Shown piece by piece: positions 1-6,700 of a stretch of 64,000 nt of DNA (position 1 is the stretch's first letter; every line of letters begins with the position of its first letter). The notes under the pieces were generated by a model that was not told the DNA's origin, ran no database searches, and saw only the letters and a program-made list of their open reading frames with translations. Both the position numbers and the translations under genes were made by a program. This DNA comes from Campylobacterota bacterium (lineage in GTDB: Bacteria > Campylobacterota > Campylobacteria > Campylobacterales > Nitratiruptoraceae), in assembly GCA_013153715.1 (NCBI GenBank), contig JAADDW010000020.1, positions 1-64,000 of the forward strand, written 5' to 3'.

Positions 1-49
1 ACAAGGTGCCTACTTTCTCTTTGAATAAAAAAAGTTTTTTCAAATTTTG

Positions 50-293
50 CCTACACTCTCTACACAAAACCTCTAAAAGCCCCATAAAATGGGGCTTCCT
101 TTAGTGTAGTGTTCTCTATTTTCCCTACACTTTCCCTACACTGTTCCTACATTTTCCTACATGTGCCAATAACACTTCGTGTAGGATTAGTGTAGGATTG
201 GTGTAGGGTTTGTGTAGCTTTTTTGCATCTCCCTACACTATCAAAATACCCATAAATTGGGACTTTTAAGCCAATAGTGTAGGGAGTGTATGG
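50..293. repeat. Phased CCTACAC/GTGTAGG repeat array
   Basis: The left arm has CCTACAC or CCTACAT starting at 124, 135, 146 and 156. The right arm has the inverse, GTGTAGG or GTGTAGC, starting at 179, 190, 201 and 212. Spacing is 10-11 bp, so copies fall on the same helix face, and the two arms point towards each other around a short centre. More copies lie at 50, 59, 104 (inverse), 231, 277 (inverse) and 286 (inverse, imperfect). CCCTACACTAT (231-241) and ATAGTGTAGGG (274-284) form a perfect inverted pair. The layout resembles plasmid centromeres, replication iterons or transposase end-binding sites. No protein that would bind it is visible in the window, so the function is unknown. Confidence 0.85.
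77..97 (-). terminator. Hairpin, possible terminator within the repeat region
   Basis: AAGCCCCAT and ATGGGGCTT form a perfect 9-bp stem with a 3-nt loop. Read on the minus strand it is followed by TTTTAG, so it could terminate a leftward transcript. It sits among the CCTACAC repeats, so a structural role in the array cannot be excluded. Confidence 0.45.
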
Positions 294-546
294 TAATTTT
301 GCAAAACTTTTTTCAGAGCTTTTAACGCACCAGTTAAAATGAAACCAAACAGCCCCAAATACATCTCCTCTAAAGGAGAAAAACTACGGGTCCTGTTTAA
401 AACTTTAAAATGGTACAGAGGCTCGTGAGCGCAGGAAATGAACACTCAAGCTGATTTTTTCTGGTTGAGGGAGTAGCAAATCGCTACCTTTTAAGATTTC
501 TTTAAAACTACTAAAGCCACCAACTCGTTTATTATTTATTATATTG

Positions 547-816
547 ACTTCCTGCTCTTCGCCTAGGGTCTGAATTTTTTTCAGTCCCTTTTCATAACCG
601 CTTTCGATACGGGGGGCGGTATGTGGAGGTGCTTTTGTTGACTTTTGTTGCCTTTTTCCTGTTGACTTTTGTTGACTTTTGTTGACTTTTCTTTTAAATC
701 TTTAACACTAACAACCCACAAGAAGGACCCGTATACCTCCCTGAAGCCATAAGGTCATTGGACGAAGATGAAAAGGGGGTAAGAAAAGTTTACACCCCAG
801 GCGGAGAGCAGGAAGT
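547..816. repeat. Imperfect 17-bp inverted repeat pair
   Basis: ACTTCCTGCTCTTCGCC at 547-563 is the reverse complement of GGCGGAGAGCAGGAAGT at 800-816 with one mismatch. The pair brackets the 10-bp repeat block at 637-690. The string GGACCCG also recurs nearby (about 725 and 822) and appears inverted near 388. These duplicated fragments point to a rearranged or decaying accessory element. No gene is recognisable between them. Confidence 0.55.
637..690 (+). repeat. 10-bp GTTGACTTTT tandem repeats
   Basis: GTTGACTTTT occurs at 661-670, 671-680 and 681-690 in exact tandem. Two more units lie at 637-646 and, with one substitution (GTTGCCTTTT), at 647-656, separated from the rest by four bases. 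The 10-bp period is near one helical turn. The block lies upstream of the brnTA promoter, but a regulatory link is not shown. Iterons, an operator array and simple replication slippage are all possible. Confidence 0.8.
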
Positions 817-864
817 GAAAAGGACCCGCTTACTCCCTTAAAACTAAAATAACATGTCCATAGG

Positions 865-892
865 TTGATTATAGCGTAGGTTAGAGTATAAT
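865..892 (+). promoter_or_regulatory. Putative sigma-70 promoter of brnTA
   Basis: TTGATT at 865-870 and TATAAT at 887-892 are 16 bp apart. The -10 box ends 25 bp before the brnT start codon. BrnTA operons are usually repressed by their own antitoxin; no specific operator was identified here. Confidence 0.6.
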
Positions 893-917
893 AGAGTATC
901 ACCACTTGAGGGTTATC

Positions 918-1187
918 ATGGAGTTCGAATACGATCCAAACAAGAGCGAAGCCAACAAGCAAAAGCATGGCATAGATTTTGAAGAGGCTAAAGCGCTCTT
1001 TGACCAAGTAGGCATCATCATCCCAGCAAAAAGTGAAAATGAAGAGAGGTGGATGCTTATCGCATATCTTGGTAAGCGTTGCTATAGTGCAATATTTACC
1101 CATAGAGGAGAGCGTATACGCTTCATAAGCGTAAGACGCTGTAGAAAAAAAGAGGAAAGGCTTTACGATGAAAAGCATAAAAGCTGA
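918..1187 (+). CDS. brnT: BrnT family toxin
   Basis: This 89-residue protein fits the BrnT (DUF497) family of type II toxins, RelE-fold ribonucleases that inhibit translation. It shows the family pattern: FEYDPNKSEANKQKHGI at the N-terminus, then FEEAKALF, and a C-terminal IRFISVRRCRKKEERLY. The ORF track opens at a TTG at 906, but the ATG at 918 is preceded by GAGGG at 7-nt spacing and begins where the family usually begins. The antitoxin gene follows with a 20-nt overlap. It belongs to the AT-rich segment next to tRNA-Leu, consistent with carriage on a mobile island. Confidence 0.85.
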   Translation: MEFEYDPNKSEANKQKHGIDFEEAKALFDQVGIIIPAKSENEERWMLIAYLGKRCYSAIFTHRGERIRFISVRRCRKKEERLYDEKHKS

Positions 1188-1434
1188 AGAGTTCGATAGA
1201 ATGTTTGACGAAGGTGAAGACGTTACACAATACCTCGATACAGATAAGGCAATGAGCATTGAGGAGTTCAAGGAAAAGCTCAAACAAAAAACCGAAACGA
1301 TCGACATCGATCTACCCGTTGAGATCGTTCAAAAAATAGATAGCGAAGCTAACAAAATCGGCGTGGCGAGACAAGCACTCATCAAAGTCTGGATCGTAGA
1401 ACGTCTCAAAGAGGAACTCTCGAAGCCATTATGA
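1168..1434 (+). CDS. brnA: BrnA-like antitoxin (CopG/ribbon-helix-helix)
   Basis: This 88-residue partner of BrnT overlaps it by 20 nt, so translation is probably coupled. The N-terminal part is acidic and should wrap the toxin. The C-terminal part, from about residue 45 (IDIDLPVEIVQKIDSEA), resembles a ribbon-helix-helix DNA-binding domain that would repress the operon promoter. The assignment rests on gene order and this pattern. It overlaps the next ORF by four bases (ATGA). Confidence 0.75.
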   Translation: MKSIKAEEFDRMFDEGEDVTQYLDTDKAMSIEEFKEKLKQKTETIDIDLPVEIVQKIDSEANKIGVARQALIKVWIVERLKEELSKPL

Positions 1435-1646
1435 TGAAACAGACCGAAAGTAAAACAACGCAAGAGAGTGATGTAGAGATCTATATTGAGTTCAATAAAA
1501 AGAGCTTTCGCACCGTTGCCAAGACTTACAGCTACCTCCAGCGCCTCCTCAATAAAAAAATCGACCTCATCACCTCTCATAAAGGTGCGAATAAAAACAT
1601 TATCGAAAACATCAAAAAAGAGACGATATGGATCAGCAAACCATGA
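1431..1646 (+). CDS. Truncated MntA-like nucleotidyltransferase domain
   Basis: The 71-residue product matches the C-terminal half of minimal nucleotidyltransferases of the MntA/HepT type. SDVEIYIEF corresponds to the second metal-binding strand, and LLNKKIDLIT plus the closing IKKETIWIS are typical of the family end. The N-terminal helix and the GS(x)RxG nucleotide-binding motif are absent, so adenylyltransferase activity is unlikely. Start codons at 1431 and 1434 overlap the brnA stop, so it may still be translated. A HepT partner is not visible downstream. It is most simply a fragment left by recombination in the island, though a short domain reused as a third member of the brnTA operon cannot be excluded. 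Confidence 0.5.
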   Translation: MMKQTESKTTQESDVEIYIEFNKKSFRTVAKTYSYLQRLLNKKIDLITSHKGANKNIIENIKKETIWISKP

Positions 1647-2054
1647 GTTAGTATGCTGAACCGCCGCCCCTACTCCCCTCCGATAAAGCGGCTTTGACCT
1701 CTAAAGGATGAGGTGGCTTAAGGTTTCAAAATCCAAAAGTTTTGAAAATCAATGTTTTTTCAATACTTTTAAGGGCGGATTTTTTGACTCTTTGACTCAT
1801 TCATCTTTAAGTTAAGCTACCCAACCTTAAAAACTCGATTTTTGACCTCATCTGCTTAAGTTTAGCGCAAAAAGTACCGCTCAAAACCTTAAAGGTTAAA
1901 TTTCAGAAGTAGTAGCGTACTTTTTTATAAAAGTCTCTATGAGGAGGCTATTTAAGGATTTTCAAAGCGAAGATTTTTTGTAGTACGTTTTGTAGTATAA
2001 AACCGTTTCCCAAAACCTTAAAGTACCATAAAATCGGGCTTTCAAGCGATTTCA
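1647..2054. other. AT-rich non-coding boundary next to tRNA-Leu
   Basis: About 400 nt without a convincing gene. It contains several copies of a CCTTAAAG-like string (near 1733 inverted, 1830, 1886 and 2016). It also has two direct copies of TTTTGTAGTA at 1976-1985 and 1988-1997, shortly beyond the 3' end of tRNA-Leu. Such short direct repeats beside a tRNA can be arm-type integrase sites. No integrase gene and no duplicated tRNA end are seen inside the window. Confidence 0.5.
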
Positions 2055-2139
2055 TGGTGCGGGAGAGAGGACTCGAACCTCCACGCCTTGCGGCACCAGA
2101 TCCTAAGTCTGGCGCGTCTGCCAGTTCCGCCACTCCCGC
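2055..2139 (-). tRNA. tRNA-Leu (UAG)
   Basis: An 85-nt cloverleaf. The acceptor arm GCGGGAG pairs with CTCCCGC, the anticodon loop carries TAG, and a long variable arm is present as expected for Leu. The T loop is TTCGAGT. The terminal CCA is encoded at 2057-2055. It is the last gene of the minus-strand tRNA cluster, and its 3' end borders the AT-rich accessory segment, making it a plausible integration site. Confidence 0.95.
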
Positions 2140-2144
2140 GCTTC

Positions 2145-2221
2145 TGGTACGCCCGCCAGGACTCGAACCTGGAACCTACGGCTTAGAAGGCCGTTGCTCT
2201 ATCCAGTTGAGCTACGAGCGC
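2145..2221 (-). tRNA. tRNA-Arg (UCU)
   Basis: A 77-nt cloverleaf with anticodon loop CTTCTAA (anticodon UCU, reading AGA). Acceptor GCGCTCG pairs with CGGGCGT including G-U pairs. The CCA end is encoded. It lies 5 nt upstream of tRNA-Leu, in the same transcript direction. Confidence 0.95.
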
Positions 2222-2248
2222 AGTGGCACTTCTAGTTCTTAAAAGTAG

Positions 2249-2325
2249 TGGCACGCCCGAGAGGAGTCGAACCTCTAACCTACGGATCCGAAGTCCGTTG
2301 CTCTATCCAATTGAGCTACGGGCGC
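2249..2325 (-). tRNA. tRNA-Arg (UCG)
   Basis: A 77-nt cloverleaf with anticodon stem ACGGA/TCCGT and loop CTTCGGA (anticodon UCG, reading CGA). Acceptor GCGCCCG pairs with CGGGCGT. CCA is encoded. The acceptor and D-arm closely resemble the neighbouring tRNA-Arg (UCU), which suggests duplication and divergence. Confidence 0.95.
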
Positions 2326-2368
2326 ATCTGTCGGTTGTTTTGGGGCCTTGAAAGGCCAGGACCCAACA

Positions 2369-2445
2369 TGGGGTGGATGACCGGACTCGAACCGGCGACC
2401 CCCAGAGCCACAATCTGGTGCTCTAACCACCTGAGCTACACCCAC
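2369..2445 (-). tRNA. tRNA-His (GUG)
   Basis: A 77-nt cloverleaf with loop TTGTGGC (anticodon GUG). An extra G at 2446 can serve as the G-1 that pairs with C73, the histidine identity element. The acceptor GTGGGTG pairs with CATCCAC. CCA is encoded. Confidence 0.95.
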
Positions 2446-2458
2446 CATCATAAGAGAG

Positions 2459-2536
2459 TGGTCGGGGCGGAGGGATTTGAACCCCCGACCCCCTGGTCCC
2501 AAACCAGGTGCGCTAACCAGGCTGCGCTACGCCCCG
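2459..2536 (-). tRNA. tRNA-Pro (UGG)
   Basis: A 78-nt cloverleaf with loop TTTGGGA (anticodon UGG). It starts with CGGGGCG, as usual for tRNA-Pro, paired to CGCCCCG. CCA is encoded. It is the first gene of the five-tRNA cluster and lies just downstream of the helicase gene on the same strand. Confidence 0.95.
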
Positions 2537-2593
2537 CCAATCGGACTGAAATTATAGACTAAATCATCTCTTTTGTCAAGGGGAAAGGAGGCT

Positions 2594-4015
2594 CTACCTC
2601 CTGCGGTAGCGGCGCTCTCCCCTCTCTTCTCGTCCCCGTCTGAACCCCCTTCTGGTCCCCCTTCTCTGGTACTCTCGGGAGAGTTCCCTCTTCGTCCTTT
2701 CAAGGAGGTTCTCTATCTCCCTCAAACTCTTTCCGATCCGCTCGTTCCCTTCAATATTCTGCTCCTTCACCAAGAGGGAGGTGAGTTTGAGGGCTATGGT
2801 TGAGAGATCACTCTCTGCCTCTAGGAGGTTGAGGAGTTCTACCGCCTCTGTGGTCACCTCTTGAGAGAGGATCTTTTCTATAAGCTCCCTCTGTCTCTCG
2901 CCCTTGAGCTCGGTAGATGTTGGGATCTCCCTGTTGATGAGGGAGCTCCCTACCTCCTTCTGGATGCGGAGGAGCTGTTTGAACTCATGGGGGGTAACGA
3001 GGCTGATGGCCATACCTTCCCGACCGGCTCTTCCCGTTCTCCCTATTCTGTGGACATAACTCTCCGGGTCGAAGGGGATATGGTAGTTGAAGACATGGGT
3101 CACATCGCTAATGTCGAGGCCCCGTGCCGCCACATCGGTAGCAATGAGAATCTCTGTATGGCCATATTTGAAGCTCTTGATCACCTCTTCCCTCTGGCGC
3201 TGGACCATGTCGCCGTGGAGTCCTCGGGCGTTGTACCCTTGGGCGGCCAAAAATTGGGCAAGTCTATCGACTTCCGCTTTGGTACGACAGAAGATAATAC
3301 TCTTCGTCGGATTTTTGTAGTCGAGGAGGCGCATGAGGGCTTCATCTCTCTCATGCTCGTCAACTACATAGTAGAACTGTTTGATATTCTTGTTGGTCAC
3401 CTCCTTCTGGGTTATGGAGATGAATTCCGGGGAGTGGAGTATCTTCCGGGCCAACTCTTTGATGGCATCGGGCATTGTGGCGCTGAAGAGGAGGGTTTGG
3501 CGGTTGGTGGGGAGGTACTGGAAGATTGTCTGAATATCTTCCAGGAACCCCATGTCAAGCATCTCGTCGGCTTCGTCAAGGACAACAAATTGGGGGTTGA
3601 GCTCTATCTTTCCACTCTGGAGGAGGTCTAGGAGTCTCCCCGGAGTTGCAACAGCGACAGCGGCACTTTTCAGATGGGCTATCTGGCGGGCATAGGAACT
3701 TCCTCCGTAAACGGTTGCCGTCCGAATTCCCAAAAAGCGGCCCAGTCTGTATATCTCATCGCTTACCTGGGTTGCGAGTTCTCGGGTGGGGACAATGACA
3801 AGTCCCTCCACTCCTCCTGTGAGCTTGAGTTGGTTGAGGATGGGAAGGGCGAAAGCCGCCGTCTTTCCCGTTCCTGTGTGGGCCTGTCCCACAATATCTT
3901 TTCCCTGGAGGATAGGGGGAATAGCCGCCTTCTGGATCGGGCTCGGTTCTTTGAAGCCGGCTATATCGATGGCTTTCATTATCTCCGGTTTGAGATTGAA
4001 ATCTCTAAATGTCAT
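2594..4015 (-). CDS. DEAD-box ATP-dependent RNA helicase
   Basis: This 473-residue superfamily 2 RNA helicase probably unwinds structured RNA in ribosome assembly or mRNA decay. Visible motifs in order are the Q motif (PSPIQKAAIP), motif I AHTGTGKT, motif II DEAD (VLDEADEMLD), motif III SAT, IIFCRTK, ARGLD and HRIGRTGR. A strongly basic Arg/Gly/Glu-rich tail ends the protein and should bind RNA. The ORF track begins upstream, but the ATG at 4015 has AGAGGA five bases before it and starts at the conserved MTFRDF. The length suits the DeaD/CshA/RhpA group of Campylobacterota. It is divergent from the DUF493 gene. Confidence 0.95.
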   Translation of the reverse strand: MTFRDFNLKPEIMKAIDIAGFKEPSPIQKAAIPPILQGKDIVGQAHTGTGKTAAFALPILNQLKLTGGVEGLVIVPTRELATQVSDEIYRLGRFLGIRTATVYGGSSYARQIAHLKSAAVAVATPGRLLDLLQSGKIELNPQFVVLDEADEMLDMGFLEDIQTIFQYLPTNRQTLLFSATMPDAIKELARKILHSPEFISITQKEVTNKNIKQFYYVVDEHERDEALMRLLDYKNPTKSIIFCRTKAEVDRLAQFLAAQGYNARGLHGDMVQRQREEVIKSFKYGHTEILIATDVAARGLDISDVTHVFNYHIPFDPESYVHRIGRTGRAGREGMAISLVTPHEFKQLLRIQKEVGSSLINREIPTSTELKGERQRELIEKILSQEVTTEAVELLNLLEAESDLSTIALKLTSLLVKEQNIEGNERIGKSLREIENLLERTKRELSREYQRRGTRRGFRRGREERGERRYRRR

Positions 4016-4209
4016 AATTCCTCTTTGTCTGAATTTCCTTGAAGGGCGAATCTGGTCGATCCAATTTGGGGAAAAGGAGATAACAGACGCCTCTTGCAAG
4101 GCTTGGCGTATTGTATCGGTTTTTACTTAAATGTAACTTATGTTGCTTTTGGGTAGAACTAAATATGGTAATATAAAAGTTGGAGTTAATATTCATTGAA
4201 GGAGAGAAA

Positions 4210-4476
4210 ATGAAAGAGCTCAAAGATTTCAATCAGAAGGTCCATATAGAGTATCCAACAATATGGAGATACAAGGTGATTGGGGAAGATGCCCAGAAGA
4301 CGAGGAAGGCTATCGAAAGTGTGACGAAGCGGCCAACGACCATCACCTTCTCTAAGCAGTCCAATAGGGGAAAGTATCAGAGTTTCAACGCCGATATAAT
4401 GGTCCATTCGGAGGAGGAGAGGGAGCAGATCTATAGGGATTTGAAGGGGCACAAAGATATTAAGATGGTTCTATGA
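4210..4476 (+). CDS. DUF493 (YbeD/HP0495-like) family protein
   Basis: This 88-residue protein of the DUF493 family is a small ferredoxin-fold protein with no firmly established function. The family pattern is seen in YPTIWRYKVIGED followed by TTITFSKQSNRGKY(Q)SF and the closing HKDIKMVL. The ATG at 4210, after GGAGAG, is preferred to the upstream start at 4180. Its 3' end overlaps the convergent RNase Z gene by 17 nt. Confidence 0.8.
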   Translation: MKELKDFNQKVHIEYPTIWRYKVIGEDAQKTRKAIESVTKRPTTITFSKQSNRGKYQSFNADIMVHSEEEREQIYRDLKGHKDIKMVL

Positions 4477-5398
4477 TCTGGAGGGATCCCTCCTTCAGTC
4501 TGTAGCTCTCGAAATCCTGGGCGACGAAGGAGGGAGCGCTGTAGTGGCTCTCTATCTCCCTCTTGATGGGGGAGGGGTCCTCATCGAAACGGGGAGAGAT
4601 ATGGGTTGCAATAAGGTTCTTGACCCCAAAGCGGCTGGCCGTCAAGGCGAGTTCTCGGGCTGTTGTGTGGAGAAATTTCTTGGAGAGGTGGTCAAAGAGT
4701 TCCTGGGTATAGGTCGCTTCATGAATGAGGAGATCGAGTCCGGAGAGATAGTCGCCAAGGATAGCAGGTTCTCCATTGTCTCCCGCTATGATGAGGCGGG
4801 AGGGAGGAGTGGTCCAGCAGTAATCCTCAGGGAGATAGAGCTTTCCGTTGTAGAAGACTCTCTCCCCCCTTTTAATCTTTCAATAGAGCTCTCCAAATGG
4901 GAGTCCCTCCCGTCTCAACCTCTCCCCATCTAGATGGACGGTAGGGGCCTCCTCAATATAGAAGGCGTAGCTCTCGACAGAGTGCATGAGAGGGAGGGCC
5001 TTAATCTTGAGGGCTCCAAACTCTCCCCTCCAGCCTCCATAAATTTCGATCCACTCTATGGAAAATTGGAGGTTATCTATGGAGACATCTATGGAGCTCT
5101 CAACCATTTCCCGTACACCCTTGGGAGCGGCGATGGCGAGCGACTCCCTTCTTCCGTCCATCTTCATGGATGTGAGGAGCCCCGCGAGGCCGAAGGTGTG
5201 GTCCCCGTGGATATGGGTGATGAAAATTCCTCGGAGTCTGGAGCTGGTGAGATGGGAGAAGAGTATCTGGCGCTGGGTTCCCTCGGCACAATCGAAGAGA
5301 TACCATCCCCTTTCTCCCTCTCTCTCTAGACCGATGGCAGAGCAGTTCCGTCTCTTCGTCGGTCTTCCTGCGCTGGTGCCGAGGAAGGTGATCCTCAT
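4460..5398 (-). pseudogene. rnz: Ribonuclease Z, interrupted by an in-frame TGA
   Basis: RNase Z is a metallo-beta-lactamase-fold endonuclease that trims tRNA 3' ends. The frame opens with ITFLGTSAGRPT and carries the signature THIHGDH near residue 60. After codon 172 there is a TGA at 4882-4880. The same frame then stays open to 4460 and encodes the rest of the enzyme: KIKRGERVFYNGK, AGDNGE, HEATY and ATHISPRF. All metal-ligand motifs are therefore present, and only one codon is wrong. In related enzymes this position follows a GP(I/L)Y motif and is often Arg; CGA to TGA is a single C-to-T change. It could be a real nonsense mutation, a sequencing error or a recoded codon. The start overlaps moaC by ATGA. 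Confidence 0.9.
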
Positions 5399-5871
5399 CT
5401 CCTGAAATCTCCGCTCTTTCCTCCACTCTTTCGCTCAAGCTGAATCTCCGTGATTACCATCGCCTTATCGATGGCCTTAACCATGTCGTAGATAGTGAGG
5501 AGTCCGATGGAAACCCCTGTAAGGGCCTCCATCTCCACCCCTGTCCTCCCTTTGAGGCGACATTCGACGGTGAGGCGGAAACCGGGGAGATCAGGGAGTT
5601 CTTCAATATCACAATTTATAGAGGTGAGGAGGAGGGGGTGACACATCGGAATGAGATCCGGTGTCTTCTTGGCCCCCATAATAGCCGCTATGACCGCTGT
5701 ATGGAGGACCGCCCCCTTCTTTGTTGTCTGGTCGATGACAGCTCGATAGGCTTCCGGACTCATAATAATCTTTCCGCTGGCTACAGCTATTCGCTGGCTC
5801 TCCTCCTTGGCTCCAACATCTACCATTTTGGGGCGCTGATGCTCATTGAGATGTGTCAGATCAGAGCTCAT
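5395..5871 (-). CDS. moaC: Cyclic pyranopterin monophosphate synthase MoaC
   Basis: At 158 residues this is the usual MoaC length. MoaC converts the MoaA product into cyclic pyranopterin monophosphate in molybdenum cofactor synthesis. Typical motifs are [26 protein letters not shown] and [11 protein letters not shown], followed by [10 protein letters not shown]. It is the middle gene of a small minus-strand operon, overlapping the Dabb gene upstream and rnz downstream by a few bases. Confidence 0.95.
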   Translation of the reverse strand: MSSDLTHLNEHQRPKMVDVGAKEESQRIAVASGKIIMSPEAYRAVIDQTTKKGAVLHTAVIAAIMGAKKTPDLIPMCHPLLLTSINCDIEELPDLPGFRLTVECRLKGRTGVEMEALTGVSIGLLTIYDMVKAIDKAMVITEIQLERKSGGKSGDFRR

Positions 5872-6142
5872 AATCTACCACCTTTGTCTCCGTTCCTCTC
5901 TCTTTCAACCACCGAACGATCTCTTGGTGGTAGGGATCGGTTCGGTATCTCTCCAAATCTTCACGGCTCTCGAAGGTTGTCACCAGGGCCAGATCGAAAC
6001 TTCTCTCGCTCCTACTAAAATCTATTCCTACTTCAATCTCTCTGAGGACAGGAACTCTCCCTCTCATAGAGAGAAGCCGTTCTCGGGCACTTTGTGCTAA
6101 ACTAAAATCTGGAAACCGCATGAAGACAATATGTCTCACCAT
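5861..6142 (-). CDS. Dabb (stress-responsive alpha/beta barrel) family protein
   Basis: This 93-residue protein resembles the Dabb family, small dimeric alpha/beta barrels of uncertain role. [10 protein letters not shown] at the start, the central [24 protein letters not shown] and the final VVDYEL fit the pattern. It overlaps moaC by 11 nt. The ATG is kept as the start; a GTG one codon later is an alternative, and no strong ribosome-binding site separates them. Confidence 0.75.
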   Translation of the reverse strand: MVRHIVFMRFPDFSLAQSARERLLSMRGRVPVLREIEVGIDFSRSERSFDLALVTTFESREDLERYRTDPYHQEIVRWLKERGTETKVVDYEL

Positions 6143-6168
6143 TGAAGACCCTTTGAAGGAGATAGATT

Positions 6169-6621
6169 ATGAAAAAATGGGTTCTTGCTATTGTACCACT
6201 TTTGCTCTTAGGGGCCCCTTGTGGCAAGTGTGAGCTCAATAAGGCGGAGATGCGGTGCGATTTCTATGTAGCCCGTCAGGGAGATCGGTCTCGGGTAGAG
6301 TCCTGTCGGGAGTATGCCGACTATCTCCACAAGACCCAAGTGTATGGAAAGGCGGCATGGTACTATCTCCTCTCGCTCCAGCCCGAAAAGGCTCTGGAGT
6401 CTGCCCAGAAGGCGGTAAAGATGGGTGAGGGATACGCCTATGAATATATGGGTGACGCCTATCTCATTCTTGGGAAGAGGGAGAAGGCAGAGGAGGCCTA
6501 TAGAAAATTCTCCCAGAGCGTTGGGAATACCCATTTCTTTACATCTAAATCTTTTCCCATCTTGGAGAGGCTCTATACCCAATTTCCCCGAAGAGAGGCT
6601 GAAAAGATCCTAGAAAAATAA
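6169..6621 (+). CDS. Secreted TPR-like hypothetical protein
   Basis: The 150-residue product starts with a signal peptide (MKKWVLAIVPLLLLGAPCGKC) that may be cut as Sec or lipoprotein-like. The mature part has tetratricopeptide-like helices (AAWYYLLSLQPEKALESAQK, YEYMGDAYLILGKREKAEEAY). It is probably a periplasmic scaffold or assembly factor, but the partner is unknown. AAGGAG precedes the ATG. It lies divergent from the Dabb gene. Confidence 0.6.
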   Translation: MKKWVLAIVPLLLLGAPCGKCELNKAEMRCDFYVARQGDRSRVESCREYADYLHKTQVYGKAAWYYLLSLQPEKALESAQKAVKMGEGYAYEYMGDAYLILGKREKAEEAYRKFSQSVGNTHFFTSKSFPILERLYTQFPRREAEKILEK

Positions 6622-6700
6622 CACTCTCTTAACTATCTTATAACTGGTCGATAACGGGGCTCTCGCTATACTTCTCCTATAACAAGATGAAGGAGGTGAG

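Noticed and set aside
1-300. CRISPR array
   Set aside because: The repeats are only 7-11 bp, have no unique spacers of 30 nt or so, and occur in both orientations, unlike a CRISPR.
708-1307. 199-aa minus-strand ORF overlapping brnTA
   Set aside because: It is antisense to two well-supported genes and its sequence has no protein-like pattern; treated as a shadow.
2248-2562. 104-aa plus-strand ORF across the tRNA genes
   Set aside because: Entirely antisense to tRNA genes; such ORFs arise from tRNA complement sequence.
4880-4882. Alternative genetic code with TGA as sense
   Set aside because: Many well-supported genes in the window end in TGA, so a general recoding is excluded.
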